Positions 34,366-43,271 of a DNA stretch of 64,000 bases are shown one piece after another. A model generated the notes under the pieces. It had not been told where the DNA came from and made no database searches. It was given only the letters and a program-made list of their open reading frames with translations. The stretch comes from Streptomyces ochraceiscleroticus (GTDB taxonomy: Bacteria > Actinomycetota > Actinomycetes > Streptomycetales > Streptomycetaceae), in assembly GCF_000720485.1 (NCBI RefSeq), contig NZ_JOAX01000008.1:248001-312000 (forward strand). Direction: 5' to 3'. How positions within the stretch are numbered: position 1 is the stretch's first letter; every line of letters begins with the position of its first letter. A program made the position numbers and the translations under genes.

Positions 34366-34401
34366 AGCCCGACAGTCTGCCAGAAATCGGGGTAGACCCG
34401 A

Positions 34402-35523
34402 TCATCCTGGAGTCGGGTCCTGGACAGCCTTTCTCGCCCCGGAGGGGGACGCTGTACCCCCACCGCCGTCGGGGTCCGGGCGCCGCGCCGAGGCCGTCGA
34501 ACCGCGCACCACGAGCTCCGGATGGAAGACGAACTCGGTACGCAGCGGGGCCCGCGAGGACTCCGGCGGCCCCTCCGGCAGGCTGCCGCCGACCTCCTCC
34601 AGCAGGGCCCGCACCGCCGCCTGGCCCATGGCCTGCACCGGCTGCCGGATGGTGGTCAGCGGCGGGTCGGTGAACGCGATCAGCGGGGAGTCGTCGTACC
34701 CCACCACCGAGACGTCGTCGGGTACCTCCAGGCCGCGCTGCCGGGCCGCCCGGATCGCGCCGAGCGCCATCATGTCGCTCGCGCAGACCACCGCCGTGCA
34801 GCCGCGCTCCAGCAGCGCACCGGCCGCGGCCTGCCCGCCTTCGAGCGTGTAGAGGGAGTGCTGCACGAGCTCCCCGGCCTCGGCCGGATCCATCCCGAGC
34901 TGCTCGCGCATGGCGCGCAGAAAGCCCTCGATCTTCCGCTGTACCGGCACGAAGCGGCGCGGGCCGAGCGCGAGGCCGATGCGCTCGTGGCCGAGGGCCG
35001 CGAGGTGGGTGACCGCGAGGGAGATCGCCACGCCGTCGTCCGGCGAGATGAAGGGCGCCTGCACCTTGTCCGAGTAACCGTTGATCAGGACGAACGGCAC
35101 GCCCTGGCCGCGCAGCGCCTCGTACCGGCCCATGTCCGCCGTGGTGTCGGCGTGCAGCCCGGAGACGAAGATGATGCCGGCCACGCCGCGGTCCACCAGC
35201 ATCTCGGTCAGCTCGTCCTCGGTCGAGCCGCCGGGGGTCTGCGTGGCGAGCACCGGGGTGTACCCCTGGCGGGTCAGGGCCTGGCCGATGACCTGCGCGA
35301 ACGCCGGAAAGATCGGGTTCTCCAGCTCGGGCGTGATCAGCCCGACCAGCCCGGCGCTGCGCTGCCGCAGGCGTACCGGGCGCTCATAGCCCAGGACGTC
35401 CAGTGCGGCGAGTACGGACTGGCGGGTGGTGGCGGAGACGCCGGGCTTGCCGTTGAGCACCCGGCTGACGGTGGCCTCGCTGACACCCGCCTGTACTGCG
35501 ATGTCAGCCAGGCGCGCGGTCAT
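34402..35523 (-). CDS. malR: LacI-family regulator of the maltose locus (MalR-like, copy 1)
   Basis: A 373-residue repressor. The HTH with hinge is [45 protein letters not shown], then a periplasmic-binding-like core (GLVGLITPELENPIFPAF, VPFVLINGYSD, VVGYDDSPLIAFTDPPLTTIRQP). A disordered Pro/Gly-rich tail of about 35 residues ends the protein. It overlaps the alpha-glucosidase gene by 20 bases. In S. coelicolor the regulator MalR is encoded divergently from malEFG, and this copy has that orientation. It is a close paralogue of the LacI protein at 42042-43109; which copy controls what is open. Confidence 0.85.
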   Translation of the reverse strand: MTARLADIAVQAGVSEATVSRVLNGKPGVSATTRQSVLAALDVLGYERPVRLRQRSAGLVGLITPELENPIFPAFAQVIGQALTRQGYTPVLATQTPGGSTEDELTEMLVDRGVAGIIFVSGLHADTTADMGRYEALRGQGVPFVLINGYSDKVQAPFISPDDGVAISLAVTHLAALGHERIGLALGPRRFVPVQRKIEGFLRAMREQLGMDPAEAGELVQHSLYTLEGGQAAAGALLERGCTAVVCASDMMALGAIRAARQRGLEVPDDVSVVGYDDSPLIAFTDPPLTTIRQPVQAMGQAAVRALLEEVGGSLPEGPPESSRAPLRTEFVFHPELVVRGSTASARRPDPDGGGGTASPSGARKAVQDPTPG

Positions 35524-37138
35524 GGAAGGCGACCTTACCGGTCGGGATCCGGCTTGCCCACCACGCGCAGGATTCGCCGGGAAGGAGCACCCGGCCCTCC
35601 TCGGTGCGCAGCGGCGCGCTCGCGAGCAGCGGACGGCCCGCGCCCGACACCTCCACCGGCCGGGTGCGGGTGTTCAGTACGCACACGAAGCCGTGCCGAC
35701 GCAGCGCCAGCACCCCCTCCGGCGCGTCCAGCCAGCTCATCCGCCCGTCGCCGAGGCCGGGCAGCGCGCGGCGCCAGGCGAGCGCGGCACGGTACAGCTC
35801 CAGCGTGGAGCCGGGGGTGCCGGTCTGCGCCTCGACGGTCAGCTCCGCCCAGCCCGCCGGCTGAGGCAGCCAGCTCCCGCCGGGCCCGAAGCCGTACGGC
35901 GCTTCCGTACCGGACCAGGGGAGCGGCACCCGGCAGCCGTCGCGGAAGCCGTCCTGGCCGTCGCCGCGGAAGAACGCGGGGTCCTGGCGGACCGCGTCGG
36001 GCAGCTCGGTGACCTCCGGCAGCCCCAGCTCCTCCCCTTGGTAGAGGTAGGCCGAGCCGGGGAGGGCGAGCATGAGGAGGGTGGCGGCGCGGGCGCGCGC
36101 GAGGCTGCCGAGCCGGGTGGTGTGACGGACGACGTCGTGGTTGGAGAGCACCCAGGTGGTGGGCGCGCCGACCAACGAGGTGGCGGCCAGCGACTCGTCG
36201 ATGACGCGGCGGAGCGCGGCCGCGTCCCAGTCCGCTTGCAGGAAGTGGAAGTTGAACGCCTGATGCAGCTCGTCGGGGCGTACGTAGTGGGCGAGGCGGT
36301 GGGCGTCGGGGGCCCATGCCTCGGCGACACCGATGCGTTCACCGCCGTAGGAGTCCAGCAGCCGGCGCCAGTGGCGGTGGATCTCGTGCACGCCGTCCTG
36401 GTCGAAGAAGGGGAGCACGTCGGTGCCGATGAGGCGGGCCTGCTGGCGGCGGCCGACATCGGGCAGTCCGGGCGCCTTGACCATGCCGTGCGCGACGTCG
36501 ATGCGGAAGCCGTCGACGCCGCGATCCAGCCAGAACCGCAGGATCGCGTCGAACTCGGCGCGCACCTCGGGGCGCTCCCAGTCCAGGTCGGGCTGCTCGG
36601 GCGCGAAGAGGTGGAGATACCAGTCGCCGCGCTCGGTGCGGGTCCAGGCCGGGCCGCCGAAGACGGACTCCCAGTCGTTGGGCGGCAGCTCGCCGTGCGA
36701 CCCGCGGCCGGGGCGGAAAATGTACCGCTCGCGGGCCAGGTCCGGGTCGCGGAACCACGGGTGCTGGTCGGAGGTGTGGTTCGGGACGATGTCGACGATG
36801 ACGCGCAGGCCCAGCTCGTGGGCGGTGTCCAGGAAGTCCTGGGCGTCGTCGAGGGTGCCGAACAGCGGGTCGACGGCGCGGTGCTCGGCGACGTCGTACC
36901 CGCCGTCGGCCTGCGGTGACGCGTAGAACGGCGTCAGCCAGACGGCGTCGGCGCCCAGCTCCTTCAGGTACGGCAGCCGGGCGCGGGCACCGGGCAGGTC
37001 CCCGACGCCGTCGCCGTCACCGTCCCCGAAGGACCTTACGTAGATCTGATAGATGACGGCGTCGCGCCACCAGCCCGTGCCGGGGCGGTCCGGGGCCGGC
37101 GGCGCGGCGGGCGAGGGAAAGGTCAGCTCTTCGGTCAT
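35504..37138 (-). CDS. GH13 alpha-glucosidase (copy 1)
   Basis: A 544-residue cytoplasmic exo-alpha-1,4-glucosidase of the oligo-1,6-glucosidase type. It has WWRDAVIYQIYVRSFGDGDGDGVGDL, the four GH13 regions DIVPNH, GFRIDVAHG (nucleophile Asp), VAEAW (acid/base Glu) and LSNHD, and calcium-site-like DGDGDGVGD. No signal peptide is present, so it acts on imported maltodextrins. It is divergent from malE with LacI-type operators between, and overlaps the LacI gene. A second enzyme of the same type lies at 40450-42045. Isomaltose versus maltose preference cannot be told. Confidence 0.88.
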   Translation of the reverse strand: MTEELTFPSPAAPPAPDRPGTGWWRDAVIYQIYVRSFGDGDGDGVGDLPGARARLPYLKELGADAVWLTPFYASPQADGGYDVAEHRAVDPLFGTLDDAQDFLDTAHELGLRVIVDIVPNHTSDQHPWFRDPDLARERYIFRPGRGSHGELPPNDWESVFGGPAWTRTERGDWYLHLFAPEQPDLDWERPEVRAEFDAILRFWLDRGVDGFRIDVAHGMVKAPGLPDVGRRQQARLIGTDVLPFFDQDGVHEIHRHWRRLLDSYGGERIGVAEAWAPDAHRLAHYVRPDELHQAFNFHFLQADWDAAALRRVIDESLAATSLVGAPTTWVLSNHDVVRHTTRLGSLARARAATLLMLALPGSAYLYQGEELGLPEVTELPDAVRQDPAFFRGDGQDGFRDGCRVPLPWSGTEAPYGFGPGGSWLPQPAGWAELTVEAQTGTPGSTLELYRAALAWRRALPGLGDGRMSWLDAPEGVLALRRHGFVCVLNTRTRPVEVSGAGRPLLASAPLRTEEGRVLLPGESCAWWASRIPTGKVAFHDRAPG

Positions 37139-37216
37139 CGGCCGTCCTTCGGTCGATCGGGCTACTGATGATCAACGCCCCGGCGGGCCCGGGGGTGACG
37201 GGTCGAGGTAACCGGG

Positions 37217-37257
37217 CTGCAACATCTTCCGGTGGTCTTGCAGAAATTTGCCGCAAG
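37217..37257. promoter_or_regulatory. MalR-type operators between alpha-glucosidase and malE
   Basis: CTGCAA (37217-37222), TCTTGCAG (37236-37243) and TTGCCGCAA (37248-37256) cluster in the 231-bp divergent region. The CTTGCAG core is what I recall for the MalR site of S. coelicolor and S. lividans. The same CTTGC motif recurs before the alpha-amylase gene. No confident -10 was found; the rest of the region shows only the malE ribosome site. Confidence 0.6.
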
Positions 37258-37369
37258 CTCTTTCGGTTTCTTTTCGCCGCTGTTACGTTCCTGACGCCCT
37301 CTCGGGCGGATTCCTACGTACCTCGTTCGTATCTCGGCGTATCTCGGGCTTTTCCAGAAGGAGTTCACA

Positions 37370-38638
37370 ATGCGACGTGGCATAGCGGCCACCGCGCTGA
37401 TCGCGGGTCTGGCACTGACGGCGACCGCGTGCGGCGGTGACGGCGGCGGGAGCGACCAGAAGAGCGGCGGCAAACTGTCCGGCACCGTCACCTTCTGGGA
37501 CACCTCCAACGACGCCGAGAAGGCGACGTACAAGAAGCTCGCCGAGGGCTTCGAGCGCGCGCACCCGGGGGTCGACGTCAAGTACGTGAACGTCCCCTTC
37601 GGCGAGGCCAACGCCAAGTTCAAGAACGCGGCCGGCGGCAACTCCGGCGCGCCGGACGTGATGCGCACCGAGGTCGCCTGGGTCGCCGACTTCGCCAACC
37701 TCGGCTACCTGGCGCCGCTGGACAACACCCCGGCGCTGGACAAGAACGAGGACTACCTGGAGCAGGCGGCCGGCAGCACCCGCTTCAAGGGCAAGACCTA
37801 CGCGGCGCCCCAGGTCATCGACACCCTCGGCCTCTTCTACAACAAGAAGCTGCTGAAGGAGGCGGGCGTCGGGGTTCCCAAGACCTTCGACGAGCTGAAG
37901 ACCGCCGCCAAGAAGATCAAGTCGAAGACCGGCGCCACCGCGCTCTACCTGCGCGGCGACGACCCGTACTGGTTCCTGCCCTACCTCTACGGCGAGGGCG
38001 GCGACATGGTCGACACCAAGACCAGAAACGTGGCCATCGACGACCAGGCCGGCGTACGCGCATTCAAGACGATCAAGGACCTGGTCGACTCCAAGGCCGC
38101 CGTCACCGACGCCACCGACGGCCAGGAGAACCAGCTCAAGGCCCTCAAGGACGGCAACGTCGCGATGGCCGTCGACGGACCCTGGGACATCGAGGGCGCG
38201 CTGGCCGGCAAGGAGTTCAAGGACCGCGGGAACCTCGGCGTCGCGCCTGTGCCCGGCGGCAGCAAGGCCCAAGGGTCCCCGCAGGGCGGCTGGAACCTCT
38301 CCGTCTACGCCGGCTCCAAGAACCTCGACGCCTCCTACGAGTTCGTGAAGTACATGAGCTCCGCCAAGGTCCAGCAGCAGACCACCGAGAAGCTGAGCCT
38401 GCTGCCGACCCGCAAGTCCGTCTACGACGTGCCGTCCGTCAAGGACAACACGATGGTGAAGTTCTTCCGCCCCGCCGTGGAGAAGGCCGTCGAGCGCCCC
38501 TGGATCGCCGAGGGCAACTCGCTCTTCGAGCCGATCAAGGTCCAGATGAACAAGGTCCTCACCGGCGCCGCCACCCCCGAACAGGCCGCCAAGAACACCG
38601 GTGACGCCTACCGGAAGCTGCTCAAGGACTACAAGTGA
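37370..38638 (+). CDS. malE: Maltose/maltodextrin-binding lipoprotein
   Basis: A 422-residue extracellular sugar-binding lipoprotein. The signal ends in the lipobox TATAC (Cys21). The mature part shows FWDTSNDAEKATYKKLAEGFE, APDVMRTEVAWVADFANLGYL, GKTYAAPQVIDTLGLFYNKKLL and GNVAMAVDGPWDIEGAL, as in actinobacterial MalE. AGAAGGAG before the ATG fixes the start. It heads the malEFG operon, with operators upstream. The ATPase is expected to be a shared MsiK elsewhere. Confidence 0.92.
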   Translation: MRRGIAATALIAGLALTATACGGDGGGSDQKSGGKLSGTVTFWDTSNDAEKATYKKLAEGFERAHPGVDVKYVNVPFGEANAKFKNAAGGNSGAPDVMRTEVAWVADFANLGYLAPLDNTPALDKNEDYLEQAAGSTRFKGKTYAAPQVIDTLGLFYNKKLLKEAGVGVPKTFDELKTAAKKIKSKTGATALYLRGDDPYWFLPYLYGEGGDMVDTKTRNVAIDDQAGVRAFKTIKDLVDSKAAVTDATDGQENQLKALKDGNVAMAVDGPWDIEGALAGKEFKDRGNLGVAPVPGGSKAQGSPQGGWNLSVYAGSKNLDASYEFVKYMSSAKVQQQTTEKLSLLPTRKSVYDVPSVKDNTMVKFFRPAVEKAVERPWIAEGNSLFEPIKVQMNKVLTGAATPEQAAKNTGDAYRKLLKDYK

Positions 38639-39615
38639 CGACGCTCGCCCCCACAAAGACCCAAGGCAAGGCGGCGCCCGCCGCGCCGCCCGGCCGCCTC
38701 CGCCGGGCCCTGAGCACCCACTGGTACGCCTGGACCATGGTCGCCCCGGTCGTGCTCGTCCTCGCGGTCATCATCGGCTACCCGCTGGTCCGCGGCCTGT
38801 ACCTCTCGCTCACCGACGCCACCGAGGCCAACGTCGCCCGCGACATCGGCATGAACCACATCCCGGCGACGTACAAGTTCGTCGGCCTGGACAACTACAC
38901 CGCCGTGCTGAGCGACAGCGTCTTCTGGAGCCGGCTGGGCTGGACCGTGGTGTGGACCGTCGCCTGCGTCGGGATCACCTTCACCCTCGGCCTGGTCCTC
39001 GCCAACCTCCTGAACCGGAAGCTGAAGGGCCGCACCTTCTACCGGCTCGCGCTGATCCTGCCCTGGGCGATCCCGGCCTTCATCTCCGTCTTCACCTGGC
39101 GGATGCTCTACAACGAGAAGAACGGCCTGCTCAACAAGATCCTCCAGGGCGGCGGCATCGACGCGGTGCCCTGGCTCAACGACCCGACCTGGGCGAAGCT
39201 CTCCGTCATCGCCGTCAACGTCTGGCTCGGCGTGCCCTTCATGCTCGTCGCGCTGCTCGGCGGGCTGCAGTCCATCCCCGGCGAGCTCTACGAGGCCGCC
39301 GAGATGGACGGCGCGAGCGCCTGGCAGCGGTTCCGCAACATCACCGTGCCGTCCCTGCGCTCCGTCTCCAGCACGGTGATCCTGCTCAGCACGATCTGGA
39401 CTTTCAACATGTTCCCGGTGATCTTCCTGCTGACGCGCGGCGGGCCCGGCGACGCCACCGAGATCCTCGTGACGTACGCCTACCGGCTCTCCTTCATCGA
39501 CAGCCCGCGCAACTTCTCCGAGTCGGCCGCCTGGGGCGTGCTGATCCTGCTGCTGCTCTCGGTCGTCGCGGTCGTCTACCGGCGCAGCCTGCGCAAGCAG
39601 GGCGAGGTGTGGTGA
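38635..39615 (+). CDS. malF: Maltodextrin ABC permease MalF
   Basis: A 326-residue permease. The first helix (YAWTMVAPVVLVLAVIIGYPLVRGLYLSLTD) follows a basic tail; a periplasmic loop contains FVGLDNYTAVLSDSVFW. The EAA loop reads ELYEAAEMDGASAWQRFRNITVP. The GTG start overlaps the malE stop as GTGA, so translation is coupled. Partner of the next gene. Confidence 0.92.
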   Translation: MTTLAPTKTQGKAAPAAPPGRLRRALSTHWYAWTMVAPVVLVLAVIIGYPLVRGLYLSLTDATEANVARDIGMNHIPATYKFVGLDNYTAVLSDSVFWSRLGWTVVWTVACVGITFTLGLVLANLLNRKLKGRTFYRLALILPWAIPAFISVFTWRMLYNEKNGLLNKILQGGGIDAVPWLNDPTWAKLSVIAVNVWLGVPFMLVALLGGLQSIPGELYEAAEMDGASAWQRFRNITVPSLRSVSSTVILLSTIWTFNMFPVIFLLTRGGPGDATEILVTYAYRLSFIDSPRNFSESAAWGVLILLLLSVVAVVYRRSLRKQGEVW

Positions 39616-39617
39616 CC

Positions 39618-40448
39618 ATGCGCGAAAAGAAGAGAAGCCCCCTGGCCTCCACCGGCCTGCACGCGACCCTCATCGCCGCCGCCGTCGTCGCGGTCTTCCC
39701 GCCGCTGTGGCTGCTGGTCACCTCCTTCAAGCCGAAGAACGACGCCTTCACCACCGAGCCGGTCACCGACTTCACGCTCGCCAACTACACCCATGTACTG
39801 GCCGATACCTCGTTCCTGACCTGGTTCGGGAACTCCGTGGTGATCGTCGGCGTGACCACCGTCCTCGGCGTCTTCCTCGCCGCCACCACCGGCTACGCCG
39901 TCAGCCGCTTCCGCTTCCCCGGGATGCGCCCGCTGATGTGGCTGCTGCTGATCACGCAGATGTTCCCGGTGGCCGTGCTGATCGTGCCGCTGTACAACCT
40001 GCTGGCCAGCCTCGGCCTGCTCAACCAGCCGGCCGGCCTGGTCGTCACCTACCTCACCATCGCCGTGCCGTTCTGCGCCTGGATGATGAAGGGGTTCTTC
40101 GACACCATTCCGGTGGAGATCGACGAGTCGGGCCGGGTCGACGGGCTCAACCCCTTCGGCACCTTCTGGCGTCTCGTGCTGCCGCTGGCCCGCCCCGGGC
40201 TCGCCGTCACCGGCTTCTACACCTTCGTCACGGCCTGGGCCGAGGTCGCCTACGCGTCCGCCTTCATGACCGGCGAGGAGAACCTCACCCTCGCCGGCGG
40301 TCTGCAGACCTTCGTCAGCCAGTACAACAACGACTGGGGATCGATGACCGCCGCGGCCGTGATCGTCGCTGTGCCGGCGGCCGCCGTCTTCGCCTTCGCC
40401 CAGCGCCATCTCGTATCCGGCCTCACCGCCGGCACGACCAAGGGATGA
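39618..40448 (+). CDS. malG: Maltodextrin ABC permease MalG
   Basis: A 276-residue permease with six helices and the EAA loop EIDESGRVDGLNPFGTFWRLVLPLARP. The C-terminus QRHLVSGLTAGTTKG is typical MalG. ATG is preferred because GGCGAGG lies ten bases upstream; GTG at 39612, overlapping the malF stop, is an alternative that adds two residues. It ends one base before the alpha-glucosidase start. Confidence 0.91.
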   Translation: MREKKRSPLASTGLHATLIAAAVVAVFPPLWLLVTSFKPKNDAFTTEPVTDFTLANYTHVLADTSFLTWFGNSVVIVGVTTVLGVFLAATTGYAVSRFRFPGMRPLMWLLLITQMFPVAVLIVPLYNLLASLGLLNQPAGLVVTYLTIAVPFCAWMMKGFFDTIPVEIDESGRVDGLNPFGTFWRLVLPLARPGLAVTGFYTFVTAWAEVAYASAFMTGEENLTLAGGLQTFVSQYNNDWGSMTAAAVIVAVPAAAVFAFAQRHLVSGLTAGTTKG

Positions 40449-40449
40449 C

Positions 40450-42045
40450 ATGAACCAGAACTCCACCACCCCTGCCACCGAGTGGTGGCGCCACGCGGTG
40501 ATCTACCAGGTGTACCCGCGCAGCTTCGCCGACGGCAACGGTGACGGGATGGGCGACCTGGCCGGCATCCGCGAGCGGCTGCCGTACCTGAAGGACCTGG
40601 GCGTCGACGCCGTCTGGCTCAGCCCCTTCTACGCCTCGCCGCAGGCCGACGCCGGCTACGACGTGGCCGACTACCGGGCCATCGACCCCATGTTCGGCGA
40701 CCTGCCGGACGCCGAGGCGCTGCTCCGCGACGCCCGCGAGCTGGGCCTGCGCACCATCGTCGACGTGGTGCCCAACCACTGCTCCGACCAGCACGAATGG
40801 TTCAAGCGCGCGGTGGCCGAGGGGCCGGGCTCGACGCTGCGCGAGCGCTTCCACTTCCGCAAGGGCCGCGGCGAGAACGGCGAGGAGCCGCCCAACGACT
40901 GGGAGTCCATCTTCGGCGGCCCCGCCTGGACCCGGCTCCCCGACGGCGAGTGGTACCTCCACCTCTTCGCTCCCCAGCAGCCCGACTTCAACTGGGAACA
41001 CCCCGCCGTCCAGGACGAGTTCCGCTCCATCCTGCGGTTCTGGCTCGACCTGGGCGTCGACGGCTTCCGCGTGGACGTCGCGCACGGCCTGGTCAAGGCC
41101 GCCGGGCTGCCCGACATGGGCCACGCCGAACAGCTCAAGCTGCTCGGCAACCAGGAGCTGCCCTTCTTCGACCAGGACGGCGTGCACGAGATCTACCGCT
41201 CCTGGCGCAAGGTCCTCGACGAGTATGCGGGGGAGCGCATCGCCGTCGCCGAGGCGTGGACGCCCAGCGCCGACCGCACTGCCCTCTACCTGCGCCCCGA
41301 CGAGCTGCACCAGGCGTTCAACTTCCACTACCTGAACGCCGGCTGGGACGCGGCCGAGCTGCGCGCGGTCATCGACTCCTCGCTGGACGCCATGCGCCCG
41401 GTCGGCGCGCCCACGACCTGGGTGCTCTCCAACCACGACGTCGTACGCCACCGCACCCGGCTCGGCGGCGGCCTGCCCCGCGCCCGCGCCGCCGCGCTGC
41501 TGATGCTCGCGCTGCCCGGCTCCGCCTACGTCTACCAGGGCGAGGAGCTGGGTCTGCCCGAGGTCACGGACCTGCCCGACGAGGTCCGCCAGGACCCCTC
41601 CTTCTTCAAGGAGAACGGGCAGGAGGGGCTGCGGGACGGTTGCCGGGTGCCGCTCCCGTGGTCCGGTACGCAGGCGCCGTACGGCTTCGGGACCGGTGGA
41701 AGCTGGCTGCCGCAGCCCGACGAGTGGGCGTCCCTGAGCGTCGCGGCGCAGACCGGCGACCCGGACTCCACGCTGGAGCTGTACCGCACGGCGCTCGCCG
41801 TCCGCCGGGAGCACCCCGCGCTCGGCGCGGGCGACACGGTGGAGTGGCGCCCCGCGCCCGAGGGCGTGCTCCACTTCCGCCGCGCGGGCGGCTTCACCTG
41901 CGCGGTGAACACCACGGCGGAGGCCGTGCGGCTGACCGCCACCGGGCGACCGCTGCTGTCCAGCGGCGCGCTGCCGCAGGAGATCCCGGGCCACCCCGGC
42001 ACCTACGAACTGGCCGCCGACACGGCCGTGTGGTGGGCCGAGTGA
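40450..42045 (+). CDS. aglA: GH13 alpha-glucosidase (copy 2, AglA-like)
   Basis: A 531-residue cytoplasmic alpha-glucosidase directly after malG, the place of aglA in S. coelicolor. GH13 regions are DVVPNH, GFRVDVAHG, VAEAW and LSNHD; WWRHAVIYQVYPRSFADGNGDGMGDL is at the N-terminus. It is very similar to the divergent enzyme at 35504-37138. AAGGGA seven bases before the ATG supports the start. The stop overlaps the next LacI gene as GTGA. Confidence 0.91.
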   Translation: MNQNSTTPATEWWRHAVIYQVYPRSFADGNGDGMGDLAGIRERLPYLKDLGVDAVWLSPFYASPQADAGYDVADYRAIDPMFGDLPDAEALLRDARELGLRTIVDVVPNHCSDQHEWFKRAVAEGPGSTLRERFHFRKGRGENGEEPPNDWESIFGGPAWTRLPDGEWYLHLFAPQQPDFNWEHPAVQDEFRSILRFWLDLGVDGFRVDVAHGLVKAAGLPDMGHAEQLKLLGNQELPFFDQDGVHEIYRSWRKVLDEYAGERIAVAEAWTPSADRTALYLRPDELHQAFNFHYLNAGWDAAELRAVIDSSLDAMRPVGAPTTWVLSNHDVVRHRTRLGGGLPRARAAALLMLALPGSAYVYQGEELGLPEVTDLPDEVRQDPSFFKENGQEGLRDGCRVPLPWSGTQAPYGFGTGGSWLPQPDEWASLSVAAQTGDPDSTLELYRTALAVRREHPALGAGDTVEWRPAPEGVLHFRRAGGFTCAVNTTAEAVRLTATGRPLLSSGALPQEIPGHPGTYELAADTAVWWAE

Positions 42046-43109
42046 CGCTGCCCCCCAGGCTCGCTGACATCGCCGCGCAGGCCGAGGTCAGCGAGGCCAC
42101 CGTGAGCCGGGTGCTCAACGGGAGGACCGGGGTGGCCGGCGCCACCCGGCAGCGGGTGCTGGCCGCACTGGACGTACTCGGATACGAGCGTCCGGTGCGG
42201 CTGCGGCGGCGCAGCGCGGGACTGGTCGGGCTGGTCATCCCGGAGCTGACCAACCCGATCTTCCCCGCGTTCGCGCAGATCATCGAGCAGGCGCTGGCCG
42301 GGCACGGCTACACGCCCGTGCTCTGCACGCAGATGCCGGGCGGCGCGACCGAGGACGAGCTGGTCGAGCAGTTAGAGGCGCGGGGCGTCACCGGGATCGT
42401 GTTCCTCTCCGGGCTGCACGCGGACACCGGTGCCGACCCGGCCCGCTACACCCGCCTCACCGCGCGCGGCGTGCCGTACGTCCTGATCAACGGCTACAAC
42501 GCGGACATCCACGCCTCATTCGTCTCGCCCGACGACCGGGCGGCCGCCAAGATGGCCGTCACCCACCTCGCCGCGCTGGGGCACACCCGCATCGGGCTGG
42601 CCGTCGGCCCGTCCCGGTACGTGCCGTCCCGGCGCAAGGCGGAGGGGTTCACCGCGGTCATGGAGGAGCTGTTCGGCCTGGCACAGGGGGAGGCCCAACA
42701 GCTTGTGCAGCACACGCTGTTCAGCGTCGAGGGCGGGCACGCCGCGGCCGCCGCGCTGCTGGACGCGGGCTGTACGGGCGTGGTGTGCGGCAGCGATCTG
42801 ATGGCGCTGGGCGTCGTACGGGCCGCCCGGCAGCGCGGCCTCGCCGTGCCGGGGCAGCTCTCGGTGGTCGGCTTCGACGACTCGCAGTTGATCGCGTTCG
42901 CCGACCCGCCGCTGACCACCGTGCGGCAGCCCGTACAGGCGATGGCGACCGCGGCCGTCGGCGCGCTGATCGAGGAGATCCAGGGAAATCCCGTACAGCG
43001 CACGGAGTTCGTCTTCCAGCCGGAGCTGGTGGTACGGGGGTCCACGGGGCCGGTGCCCGGAGGACCGGTCCGGCCGGCCGGGCGCGTGAGGTCCCCACAC
43101 AGCGGGTGA
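42042..43109 (+). CDS. LacI-family regulator (copy 2) with a TTA codon
   Basis: A 355-residue paralogue of the LacI protein at 34402-35523: LADIAAQAEVSEATVSRVLNGRTGV, ALDVLGYERPVRLRRRSAGLVGL, NPIFPAFAQIIEQALAGHGYTPVL and GFDDSQLIAFADPPLTTVRQP align almost residue for residue. It is translationally coupled to the alpha-glucosidase by GTGA, so the malEFG-aglA operon appears to encode its own regulator. Codon 111 is TTA (42372-42374), making production bldA-dependent. The operators at 37217-37257 and 43156-43206 are candidate sites. Confidence 0.85.
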   Translation: MTLPPRLADIAAQAEVSEATVSRVLNGRTGVAGATRQRVLAALDVLGYERPVRLRRRSAGLVGLVIPELTNPIFPAFAQIIEQALAGHGYTPVLCTQMPGGATEDELVEQLEARGVTGIVFLSGLHADTGADPARYTRLTARGVPYVLINGYNADIHASFVSPDDRAAAKMAVTHLAALGHTRIGLAVGPSRYVPSRRKAEGFTAVMEELFGLAQGEAQQLVQHTLFSVEGGHAAAAALLDAGCTGVVCGSDLMALGVVRAARQRGLAVPGQLSVVGFDDSQLIAFADPPLTTVRQPVQAMATAAVGALIEEIQGNPVQRTEFVFQPELVVRGSTGPVPGGPVRPAGRVRSPHSG

Positions 43110-43155
43110 CCCCCGGCCGGCCGGACCGGGGTGTTGCCCGCTGAAGTTAACACCG

Positions 43156-43206
43156 TTGCAATGTCTTGCGAAAGGTCTTGCAACAACGGATTGCGGCGGC
43201 TAGAAC
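43156..43206 (+). promoter_or_regulatory. Alpha-amylase promoter with CTTGC operator repeats
   Basis: -35 TTGCAA (43178-43183) and -10 TAGAAC (43201-43206) are 17 bp apart. GTCTTGC occurs twice 12 bp apart (43163-43169 and 43175-43181), the second overlapping the -35 box. TTGCAA (43156-43161), TTGCGG (43191) and CTGCAA (43206-43211) flank it. This matches the glucose/maltose-controlled amylase promoters described in Streptomyces, where a LacI-type MalR-like protein represses. Confidence 0.65.
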
Positions 43207-43271
43207 TGCAACAGCCTTACGGGCATGGCGCGTTGCCGGGCAAGGCTTTCGTCTCCCCCTCAGGAGGAACC

